From Thalassiosira profunda (lineage: Eukaryota > Bacillariophyta > Thalassiosirophyceae > Thalassiosirales > Thalassiosiraceae), in the NCBI GenBank assembly GCA_036939355.1, contig JALLAP010000527.1, positions 1-15,246 on the forward strand: a DNA stretch of 15,246 nucleotides, written 5' to 3'. Position 1 is the first letter of the stretch. Each line of letters begins with the position of its first letter. Both the position numbers and the translations under genes were made by a program. A model generated the notes under the pieces. The model had not been told where the DNA came from and did not search any database. It saw only the letters and a program-made list of their open reading frames with translations. Below, in pieces: positions 7,597-15,246 of this stretch.

Positions 7597-8730
7597 ATGG
7601 ATGTGGATGTCGATGCCGACAACGGCGGATGGGGCCGCCCTCGCCCCAAGTTCGAAGATCTTGTGCCCGATTCCGATCCGGAGCCCGAGCCGGAGCCTCC
7701 CGTCGATGGACAAGGGGGCTCGGACGATAGCACAGAGGATATGACCAGCGAGGACACAGAACACGCCAGCGACAATATGCAAATCGATGAGGGCATAGCT
7801 TCGCGTGCACCGGCTGGACGCGTCGCACGCCTGATCGACTACCCCCTAGCAGGATACGACGGCGCCCCTTGTGGAGAGCTCAACCAGTTATATGTAAACG
7901 AGGGATATCAGGTGCATCCGAAGAAGTTCTACACTGTGTGGGATAACGAGGGGGAACCCCACAACCGGGAATTCACTGCCATCTTCACCTGTCCAATCAC
8001 CGGCGAGCACTTTGCCTCCGGAAATTGGGCCAATGATAAGGGTGTGGCCAGCAAAGACGGAGTTCATTGGTACAAAAAGAAGCAGTACGCAAAAATTGCA
8101 GCAGCGGCCAAGTATCTGGATTGCGCTTCGCTCCGGCGCTGCACTGGGACGGAGAAGGAACCGTATCAGAGATGCAAGGATGCTCCTCACTTGCCTTCAG
8201 ACGTCATGCCGAAAGGATTGCCATCAGGGGTTGTGCTTCCAACGCCACATCCCATAGAGGATGGCGCAGTAGAGGAAACAGAAGCACGGCCGGATTCTCT
8301 CACAAGGCGAGCTTTGCACCAATGGTATCTTTCGTTTGCAAGGAAGCTTGTTACGATTGGCATTGAGCTCGAGATGCCAATTAATGAAAGTGGACCGCAT
8401 GCGGATAACTACGACTGTTTGTCAATGAGAGATGGCCACAACAATCTGTTTACGGCTATCTTCACTTGCAACTTTACGGGAGAACGTTTCGCCAGCGGCA
8501 AACTGGTTGGAAAGGAGGGAGAGTACAGCACCTCTCATTGGTACTACAACGCAGGAGACCAGATCCTATTCAACACGGACAGTAGCGATGCTGAGGAGCG
8601 TCTGGGATTGCAAAAGGTCAACTTAGTATGGTACAGAACCAAGAAAGACGCCGAGGATGCTGCCGCTGGGCGCGCAATCGATTGTCTAAGGTTCAGGGAT
8701 GGATCTGACAATTTTGGCTCGACCAGATAG
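7597..8730 (+). CDS. Protein with two dsRBD-like alpha-beta-alpha modules; frame continues past the TAG to 8994
   Basis: No function is established. ATG 7597 is the first start after an in-frame TAG at 7558. Residues 1-67 are acidic and disordered (DPEPEPEPPVDG; SDDSTEDMTSEDTE). Two copies of a module follow. Copy 1: FTAIFTCPITGEHFASG (126-142) then WYKKKQYAKIAAAAKYLDC (158-176). Copy 2: FTAIFTCNFTGERFASG (285-301) then WYRTKKDAEDAAAGRAIDC (345-363). Beta strands ending in a K-rich, Ala-rich helix (KKxAExAAA) recall the C-terminal half of a double-stranded-RNA-binding domain, so RNA binding is a reasonable but weak inference. Each copy is preceded by a helix (ELNQLYV; ALHQWYLSF). Translation stops at TAG 8728-8730, but the same frame then runs 87 codons (YCSEAPYNVGDSPVPQEV...) to TAG 8992-8994. 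That tail matches the linker after copy 1 (QRCKDAPH against stop-YCSEAPY), so the true gene probably extends to 8994 by splicing, readthrough or an ancestral Gln codon. Confidence 0.7.
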   Translation: MDVDVDADNGGWGRPRPKFEDLVPDSDPEPEPEPPVDGQGGSDDSTEDMTSEDTEHASDNMQIDEGIASRAPAGRVARLIDYPLAGYDGAPCGELNQLYVNEGYQVHPKKFYTVWDNEGEPHNREFTAIFTCPITGEHFASGNWANDKGVASKDGVHWYKKKQYAKIAAAAKYLDCASLRRCTGTEKEPYQRCKDAPHLPSDVMPKGLPSGVVLPTPHPIEDGAVEETEARPDSLTRRALHQWYLSFARKLVTIGIELEMPINESGPHADNYDCLSMRDGHNNLFTAIFTCNFTGERFASGKLVGKEGEYSTSHWYYNAGDQILFNTDSSDAEERLGLQKVNLVWYRTKKDAEDAAAGRAIDCLRFRDGSDNFGSTR

Positions 8731-8738
8731 TACTGCAG
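8691..8738 (+). other. Candidate 48-nt in-frame intron containing the TAG
   Basis: The segment begins GTTCAG after CTAAG and ends TACTGCAG. It has a CTGAC branch-like motif at 8704-8708. Its length is a multiple of three, and it contains the in-frame TAG at 8728. Removing it joins CTA AG to T GAA, giving C-L-S-E-A-P-Y and opening the frame to 8994. Against it: the other introns in the window are 76-110 nt, the donor is weak, and the first module's equivalent segment is kept as protein at the same length. Confidence 0.3.
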
Positions 8739-8994
8739 TGAAGCACCGTACAACGTTGGCGATTCGCCGGTACCTCAAGAAGTTCGCGGAGCGGTCGTCG
8801 GCCATGATGAACTGTTCGGCGAGTCTGTCATAGAGCTCTGGCACACAGTCCCTTACGATGACCGCATGACGGTTTGTTTTGGCGTGCCTGGGCTGCATAG
8901 TTTTCTAGAGGAATCTCAAGAGGGAGGATACTGGCGAGAAAGATATGTGCACTGTCGTAGACAGGTTGAGGACATTGTCAGTAGTGGCAACTAG
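8731..8994 (+). CDS. In-frame continuation of the dsRBD-like gene downstream of the TAG
   Basis: 87 sense codons directly follow the TAG in the same frame and end at TAG 8992-8994. The start (YCSEAPYNVGDSPVPQEV) aligns with the segment after module 1 (QRCKDAPHLPSDVMPKGL). A later WH motif (ESVIELWHTVPYDDR) resembles the helix that precedes module 2 (LHQWYLSFARK). There is no independent ATG near the start of this part, so it is not a separate gene. The final stop overlaps the stop of the HIR3-like gene by two bases. Confidence 0.5.
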   Translation, partial: YCSEAPYNVGDSPVPQEVRGAVVGHDELFGESVIELWHTVPYDDRMTVCFGVPGLHSFLEESQEGGYWRERYVHCRRQVEDIVSSGN

Positions 8995-11900
8995 TTGTCT
9001 TGGGCTTTATCCTTCTTCTCTTTCTTCGAAGCCATCTTTGCCGCCTTTTCTCCTTGCATGATGGCCTTCGCTTTGGATGCAGCTCCTTCCAAAATCGAAC
9101 ACAGAGTATCACTATCCATGCCGTCAATGTGAACCGCTGATATCCTGTAGCCAGATTGGATCGAGAGATAACATTTGCAGAACGCCTGCACTGCAAGCAG
9201 CTCATTTCTTCTCGGAAATTCCGCCACTTGTTTGGGCGACGAATTCAGGCGAAGATAAAGAGCAAAGCACTGTTTGAAGTGTTGCGTGAGTTTCACCATT
9301 CCCTCCTTATCAACACCAGTCTTCTTCATTTTGGCCAGATCAGCCAACGTGATCTCAGCAATGGCATTCATGAGAGAAAGCTTCACCTTCGTGATGATAC
9401 CTTTCGCCGAACCACGGAGAAGCGGCTGCTTTGAGTGCTTGCCAGGGTCACCTCCCTGCATAAACGCGCTTGCTTCGTAAAAGGAAGGCAGGTCCTGATT
9501 GGTGGTGGCTACCAAATTCAGCAGGGTCTCTATCTTGTCTTCTTCGGCACTCAAGCGCAGACAATCGACGTAGGCCCGAATGTACTTCCATCGCAGCGCA
9601 TCGTATTTCCGGAAAGAGTCGTTCAATACCTCGAAGGGAGTAGGCGCGGTGGAGGTTGTCATCCACACCGCGCAAAGTTGAACTCTGTTGTGAGTGAAGA
9701 AAGCATTGCTGTACCGTGAGTAAGGAAGACTGGTGGACGCAAATTCTGCCAGAGGTTCTTACCTTCTCTTCTCAAACAACTTTGACATGACCTCGGAGGC
9801 ACTCTTGACGCAACATTCGGGGTCGAGTCCTCTGATGCGGTAGCTCTTGATCGCAGGTATGGCTTGCTTGCTTCCAACGCTCAAACTGCAGTCCGGATCA
9901 TGAAAGGCAGGCGCCCAACAGTACGCTTGGGCCAAGCGGTAGGCGGCGCGGTGAAACAACGGCACCTCTTGGCGGCAATGAGAGAACGCTGGAGATCATT
10001 GCATCAGATGTTGGTGAGGGCGGCGTTGAGGTTGGGTAATTCGGTCAAGGATCAAGGCGCTCACCTTCAACGCAATCGGCCAATAGATCCCACGTTTTGC
10101 CACGGACTCCCGTTGCCGATGATTGGCTGTTCGACTCGTCAAACCAAGCAACAGATGCAATACGGAACGCTTCCAACTCAGCCAAATCACGCTCTCCTGC
10201 GACGCGCTTGATAGCAGACAGCAGCACCTTGAACCTGGATGCATGAAGTCGATACAGGCATTCCAGCGACCCATGCGAGCTTCCTCCCAGTTTATCTGGG
10301 GTCCAACTGCTTGACGTTTCGGTCTTCTTGGCATCCGAATATGCCTCGGAATAGTTGCGTATGGCCTCCGCCATGATGGGTTCGTATGCTCGGACTGAGC
10401 CACCAACTTTAGTGGCGTCTGAAGAATACCTCTCGTCTTTCAGAGTGGAAGCGATTTTCTCCAAGGATTTACCAAGCATGAACTGCTCCTCCCAGGATAC
10501 GGTTTCGCTCTTCTGGGCAAAATCACTGCTTGAGGAGAGCTGGATGGCTTCCTGAAAGCAAAACTTGGAGCGTTCGGCAATCGATCTCTTTTCGTGCGGT
10601 GTCATCGAATGCATCGGATAGCCATAGACGGTGGAAGCCATGACGTCTCCGTAGAGGCTGGTTCCAGCCTCCTCGCTGATTTCAGACGGGTGCATGCCGC
10701 CTTGACTGCTTTGCTTCGCAATGTATCTTGCCACCAAAAGAGCCCTCAATTTCATTGTTCGCAGCGCAAATACAAACATCCCAGCCCAAGCATTGGCCCA
10801 CGTGGCGTAGTCTCCTTTCTCCAGCATGGATTGTATTTCTTTCCAGCAGAGGAAGTCGGGGCTCTGGTCGCTCTCTTCAGCGGAAGAACCACCAGCCTCT
10901 GGATCATTGGGAGCTATGGTCGACCCAATACTCTCCGCAAACGCTTGAAGCGAACCCAAGTTGGACCATGCGTACTTCATGTAAACGCTGAGATCATCGC
11001 CGATAAATGGCGTCCAGTTCTGGCGAGATTGCTCGTATTCCTCCAGCTGAGACTGCTTCAAGGCCTCCAGGCTCAATGTCGTCGGAGCTTGTCTTTTCGA
11101 CTCAGAGGTAAGATAGAAATCAGCAGAGGCATACAATTCCTGGACTCGCACCAACCGGTCGCAGATTATGTCGGCCTTGAAGCCCAGGCATTCGCTGAGA
11201 TTGATCCAGCCCTCGGCGTTCTTTGGGTTGTAGCACAGGTCGTCCAGAACGGCTTCGAACTTCTGGTGGAGGCTCTTTTCGTGGCTTTGCGTCATCTCTC
11301 GTTCTTCCGACAGCCCCTGGGCATCCGTATCTGAGGAAGTTTGTTGACTGGAATCGAGGTGATGAATTGGATCTTTTGCGAGTTCGCGCGTCACGTGGCG
11401 CCGGAGAACCTCGGAGCCACTTGGGTCTTCATCGACAATGCTGGTGCTCGCGGCGTCATCTAAAGCCCAATGAGGGAATCCGGGCGGCAAGTCGATCCCG
11501 GCAGTGTCGACGTTCTTCTCCGCAGCAAACAAATAATCTTTGATCGCCTTTCTGGCTCTGCTCGCTTCTGCATCTGCAGGAGGAAGGGCCAACTCGATTG
11601 TTTCAAACGCCTTTCTTGGTGGCGTCTTCCGGCCATCATGGTACACGCGTTTGATGCAGCGAAAAAGCTGCCATGCAGCCGCTAACGATTCAGGGGCGTG
11701 CTTCTTCGCCGCGTCTTGGTCAGCATTTGAGAGTGAGAACCCAAACAATGGCCAGCACGCTTTGCCAAGTAGGGCATCAATTGAGTTGCCGCATTCTCTT
11801 GCCCCATATGGATAGGCGCTCGCGAGGTTCTCTGAGAACAAACCAAAGAGATTATCCGACAGTGACGCAAGCACTCGGACAACCACGAGGGGCAGGAATG

Positions 11901-14900
11901 GTCCGTGCTGACTAGACGGAAAGGTATTTGATGCTTGGCTCATCTCTTTCTCATCCACGGACCCAAACACAAGCGACACACATTGCACCAATTGGCAAAT
12001 GGAGCGCAACAGCACCCTTCTGCGCTGCTGTTCTTCTTCGTCTGCGGATTTGTTGGGAAGGAACAGCCCATTCACGCTGGCCTCCGAATCAAAGAAGTCG
12101 GAGAAACTCAAAGGATGGGTGTTAGGCTGCTCTGTTGCCTTTGCTGCTCTTTCGATTGAAACGCCCGGAGAGCCACACAATGACACAATGGCGGCGGAGA
12201 TGGGCACCCTGATCCTGCGTCTTGCAGCTCTTTCCGCCGGCGATGGTGCTTCACTCTGATAGAAAAACAACATGGCATCTGCCAGTTGGGCCAGAGGAGA
12301 CGTGGCTCGAGGCTGAAAGGCCGTGGATTCGACGTCTACATCTGCACCAACCAAAGCTTTGATGAGATGGGAGACTTCCACCGTGCCATCTCCCTTCACT
12401 TGCGATGGGTTTTGCGACAGCAACTCTGCGATTTCATTGGCCGCGAGGAACACCAACTCGGCATGAGCTGAGAGTCGTGCCTGCCACGTCTTCAGCCTTT
12501 TATCAGTTGCCGAGGCAACCAGATCAGTGAATTCCGTTCTCCGAAGGATAAGGGCCTTGGCTAAGTTGACACAGAAAATGCTCTCTGTTCTCTCTCGAGC
12601 TTCCTGTGACAACCCGTGGCAATGTCGAAGAGCCAGCACAAGCCTGGAGATTGACCGACAGAGCCATAGTTGGAGATGAGAGTCATCACTCTGGTCACAC
12701 GCGGCGCTCAGGGTGGAGTGCACGATGCTGCAAAGCTGTTCTCCCTCTACAAAGTCGTTCAGGCAACCATGCAGGTCGGCCTCGCTGGAGTACGACGAAA
12801 TCATGTCTGCCATTTTGTCCGTGAAGAAGTTCACGACGAGCATGAGCTGTTCTCTCCTCTCAAGGCTCCTCTTCGTGGCATCGGCATCCACATCCTGATG
12901 CAACGCAGCTTGATCGCCTTGACAAGACCCGGCTTTTGAGGTGGCATTGGGCTGTTTGTCCAATAATCTCGCCCTAGCGAGCAGTGCCGTAAAGGCCAGT
13001 TTCGTGTAAATCTGAAACAGTGATGGAATCTTCTCCTCTGATGCCACGAGGGACGACGCCAAGACTTCAATGATCGACGGCCGCGATGATTCGATCGTTT
13101 TATCGATGGTAGTTGCATCTTGGGAGGAGGGGATGGCTGTCCAAAGACTGCCCCAATGCCCTTCTCCAGACCACGAAGTCTCTTCCTCAGATGAGTATGC
13201 ATTCAGACCAGATAGATGGTGGTCTTCCTGCAATACAAAGTCGTTCAAGAGCTCCTCGAGTGCATCGCTTGCCTTTTCGCCATGCACATTGTATCGGTCG
13301 AGTAATTCGATCCCCAGCGAAGCCAATTTTGCCTTGTCCTCGGCATCCACAACAACCGCACCACCCTCCTGTGATCTCTGTTGCATCTTGATCTTGACCT
13401 CCTGGTAGGATTGCCGGGCTTTGGAAACGATTGCCGACGATTCGAGGTGCTGNTTGCATCTTGATCTTGACCTCCTGGTAGGATTGCCGGGCTTTGGAAA
13501 CGATTGCCGACGATTCGAGGTGCTGTCGATACTTGGACAGAATGTCAGTGGACAGCACAGACCAGTGCTCGCCACGACGATCTGGCGATTCGAGATGAGG
13601 AGTCTTGACAGCCCCATTTAGTGGGCTATCGGACAAGAGGGCCATCGTCTTCTCCAGGTAGTCATGCCCACTGTCTTCTGCAGCTCTTGAAACAGATGTG
13701 TCGTTGCTGCAGCGAGCAACCCATAGATAGTACGACGTTGCCAGCCAACAGCAGCGGCAGTGTAGCTGAAGCAAGATGACCTCCGCATCATGCTGTGAGC
13801 CCGCCCTTTGCGATACCTCAGACACAAGATGCAACAAAGTTGGGACCACGAACGCGAGGGCATCCAAATCTTCATGGTGGCCCTGCGATCCAACGTCATT
13901 GGATTCGCATCGTTTCATGCGAAGCTCTGCGTTCAACAGATTGACCGAGATTACCTGGGACGCAACCTGGGCATCTCCCATCTCTTGGAGCGTCTCCGGT
14001 CCATACCAAGGCGCAAACTCCACGTGACGTTCAGTGCAGGATATCATTGCGTCAAAGCCTGAAAACGAGACGGGGCGATAGTAGAGAATTTGTGAGACAA
14101 GCTAGCACTGAAACAACAGGGGGCTGTAAGAACTCACAGTCAATGAAACATGAAGACAGCGCTTCAGTCGTTGCCGCATCGAAGACGGCCTCCGTGTTCA
14201 GTGCAATATGCGCCAGAAAGATCTCGAGCAGGTTCTTAGGACCCGAGTTCCGCCCGCTCCACTTCTCTACAAAGGCGTTCAACGAGGCTGCACCATGAAA
14301 CGACTCGACTTGACGGAGTGCTTCGCTCCCTGACCGCACTGCAGGTAATTTTGAGCCAGGGCTTCCTCTTGCAGGCAGCTTTTGAATGCTTCCCTTGATC
14401 AGCGGGAGGCGTTCCCAATCGAAAGCAGCCTTCAGGGCCTTGGTGTAGTGAGGATTTTGGGCCGTGCACGACAGCGTCCCAGCCAAAAGGCAGTATTCCA
14501 CGCTTGATCGTTTCAGTTTGCGCTCTGTGTGCTTTTCCGACGTGATCATTTGAGAGCGAACACGCTTGGACACCCTGCCTCGCCGCCGAGGAGTGTTCCC
14601 ATNGCTTTTCCGACGTGATCATTTGAGAGCGAACACGCTTGGACACCCTGCCTCGCCGCCGAGGAGTGTTCCCATCGTCATTGTCTCCCGACCTAGACGC
14701 TGGTGTTGTGTCTGTGTCACAGTCGGGAGGTGGTGTGGCGTCAGCTCCAGCTCCAGCTCCAGTCCCAGCACCAACACCGGTACCCCTTCCTCCGTCGTCA
14801 ACTCCTTTTCCTGTTGCATTTCCAGTTTGCGCTGCGTCATTCTCTCGTTTACTCGCGGTAGAGGTATTCTGTGCGGTTGGTACCAAGTCTCTCCTAGAGA

Positions 14901-15246
14901 CAAGCTCAGAAGCTACCCGGCAGGTGCAAGCCAAGCGTTTGACATCCACTCCAGCAAGATATTCACAGGTTCTCCCAAGAGTAGCATGGGAAATGGCCAA
15001 CAGCGGAGAGACGTCCACAACCACCAATGGCGATCCAAACTCGTGGTCTTCTGAGAGCTGCGTGCGGCCGTACGAAGCACCCTCTCGACAAGCCCGGACC
15101 AACATTCCCCCGAGCGCCGCCCACGAATATCGCGGCAGGTGCAGCGTCAGCTCCATGGGCCCCTCGTCTTCCCGCGAGGTTCCATCCCCAACTTCTCCAT
15201 CCGCCAAGGCAGGTCCCGGTCCGTCCCGTTCCATCTCCCTCCACGC
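8991..15246 (-). CDS. HIR3/CABIN1-like histone-chaperone complex subunit (N-terminus beyond right edge)
   Basis: Likely the large scaffold subunit of the HIR/HIRA histone H3.3 deposition complex. Exons: edge (15246)-14138, 14058-10065, 9988-9763, 9684-8991. GT-AG phases agree only after discounting 73 bp at each of two scars (13381-13525, 14531-14675), leaving 1958 residues; human CABIN1 is about 2220. Resemblances to CABIN1, from recall: HLPRYSWAALGGMLV (CABIN1 PIPFFTWKCLGESLL), a basic RRRGRVSKRVRSQ segment near 14640 (CABIN1 KRRSARVRN), NPKNAEGWINLSE near 11208 (CABIN1 CPNRFDSWAGMAL), EEQFMLGKSLEK near 10475 (CABIN1 EWLIHYMLGKVAEK), CLYRLHASRFKVL near 10245 (CABIN1 VYFRLHASILKLL), and EAFSHCRQEVPLFHRAAYRL at the 10065/9988 junction. 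The order is conserved. The C-terminus has TPTPFEVL-type sequence (APTPFEVLNDSFRKYDALRWKY) and a Lys-rich end. The Met at 15234 is probably internal, because N-terminal TPR repeats should lie further right. Confidence 0.8.
13381..13525. repeat. 72-bp perfect direct duplication around a single N (assembly scar 2)
   Basis: 13381-13452 and 13454-13525 are identical, with N at 13453. It interrupts the large exon of the HIR3-like gene. The exon measures 3994 nt as printed. Discounting 73 gives 3921 nt, which agrees with the phase-1 donor upstream (T/GC) and the phase-1 donor downstream (G/CG). Confidence 0.95.
14531..14675. repeat. 72-bp perfect direct duplication around a single N (assembly scar 3)
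   Basis: 14531-14602 and 14604-14675 are identical, with N at 14603. It lies in the basic KRVRSQMITSEK segment of the HIR3-like gene. After removal of one copy plus N, the frame entering from 15234 and the frame of KHTERKLKRSSVEY become the same. Confidence 0.95.
14743..14778. repeat. Hexanucleotide AGCTCC tandem tract encoding a Gly/Ala linker
   Basis: About six 6-bp units (agctcc three times, then agtccc, agcacc, aacacc). On the coding minus strand this gives alternating Gly with Ala, Thr or Val (GVGAGTGAGAGAD) in the acidic, disordered linker before the basic KRVRSQ segment of the HIR3-like protein. Its length is likely variable between alleles. Confidence 0.6.

Noticed and set aside
7597..8994. 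Reassignment of TAG as a sense codon
   Set aside because: No other long gene here has an internal TAG, and TAG ends the HIR3-like frame at the expected C-terminus. Only one internal site would need it.
8991..9668. A separate 225-aa gene at the end of the HIR3-like locus
   Set aside because: Its first codon is GTG, and a 78-nt GT-AG intron (9685-9762) joins it in phase to LFEKRR upstream, giving a continuous HIR3-like sequence. It is the last exon.
6172..14675. The three 72-bp repeats as real tandem duplications or a mobile-element footprint
   Set aside because: All three have the same length, different sequences, perfect identity and a single N between copies, and each breaks a frame that intron phases show to be intact.
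15232..15234. ATG at 15234 as the true start of the HIR3-like protein
   Set aside because: The frame is open to the window edge, and alignment by eye to CABIN1 places this point a few hundred residues into the protein.

Overview
This is a gene-dense nuclear fragment from a eukaryote with short GT-AG spliceosomal introns. It holds no rRNA, tRNA, CRISPR array, insertion sequence or prophage that I can see. The gene set (organelle-type phenylalanyl-tRNA synthetase, dynactin p24, a Mediator subunit, a PP2C phosphatase, a HIR3/CABIN1-like histone-chaperone subunit) is eukaryotic housekeeping. The truncated seven-transmembrane receptor at the left edge and the tandem FTCxxTGExFxSG...WYxxKKxAExAAAxxALDC protein both look like families I associate with diatoms and their relatives. 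My best guess is therefore a stramenopile, probably a diatom. This rests on recalled family resemblance, not on a search.

Layout from left to right: (1) 3'-truncated 7-TM receptor, minus strand, 1-601; (2) mitochondrial-type PheRS (FARS2), plus, 1247-2584; (3) dynactin p24-like (DCTN3), minus, 2597-3289; (4) MED22-like Mediator subunit, plus, 3625-4092; (5) six-exon PP2C Ser/Thr phosphatase, minus, 4313-6849; (6) protein with two dsRBD-like modules, plus, 7597-8730, whose frame continues past an in-frame TAG to 8994; (7) HIR3/CABIN1-like subunit, minus, 8991 to beyond the right edge. The seven genes alternate strand strictly (-,+,-,+,-,+,-). Neighbours are thus divergent pairs with 335-747 bp between starts, or convergent pairs with 12 bp, 220 bp or overlapping stop codons. 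No operon or functional cluster is apparent; the genes look independent but tightly packed.

Three assembly scars break the reading frames. At 6244, 13453 and 14603 a single N sits between two identical 72-bp copies. Each scar adds 73 bp and shifts the frame. With 73 bp discounted at each site, the intron phases of the phosphatase and of the HIR3-like gene fit exactly: 676 codons plus stop, and 1958 visible codons plus stop. The breaks therefore belong to the assembly and not to the biology.

The most interesting biological signal is gene 6. Its in-frame TAG at 8728 falls where the first module has a CAG glutamine codon, and 87 sense codons follow. The TAG also lies inside a possible 48-nt in-frame GT-AG intron. 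The extended frame ends in a CTAG whose two strands supply the stop codons of gene 6 and gene 7.
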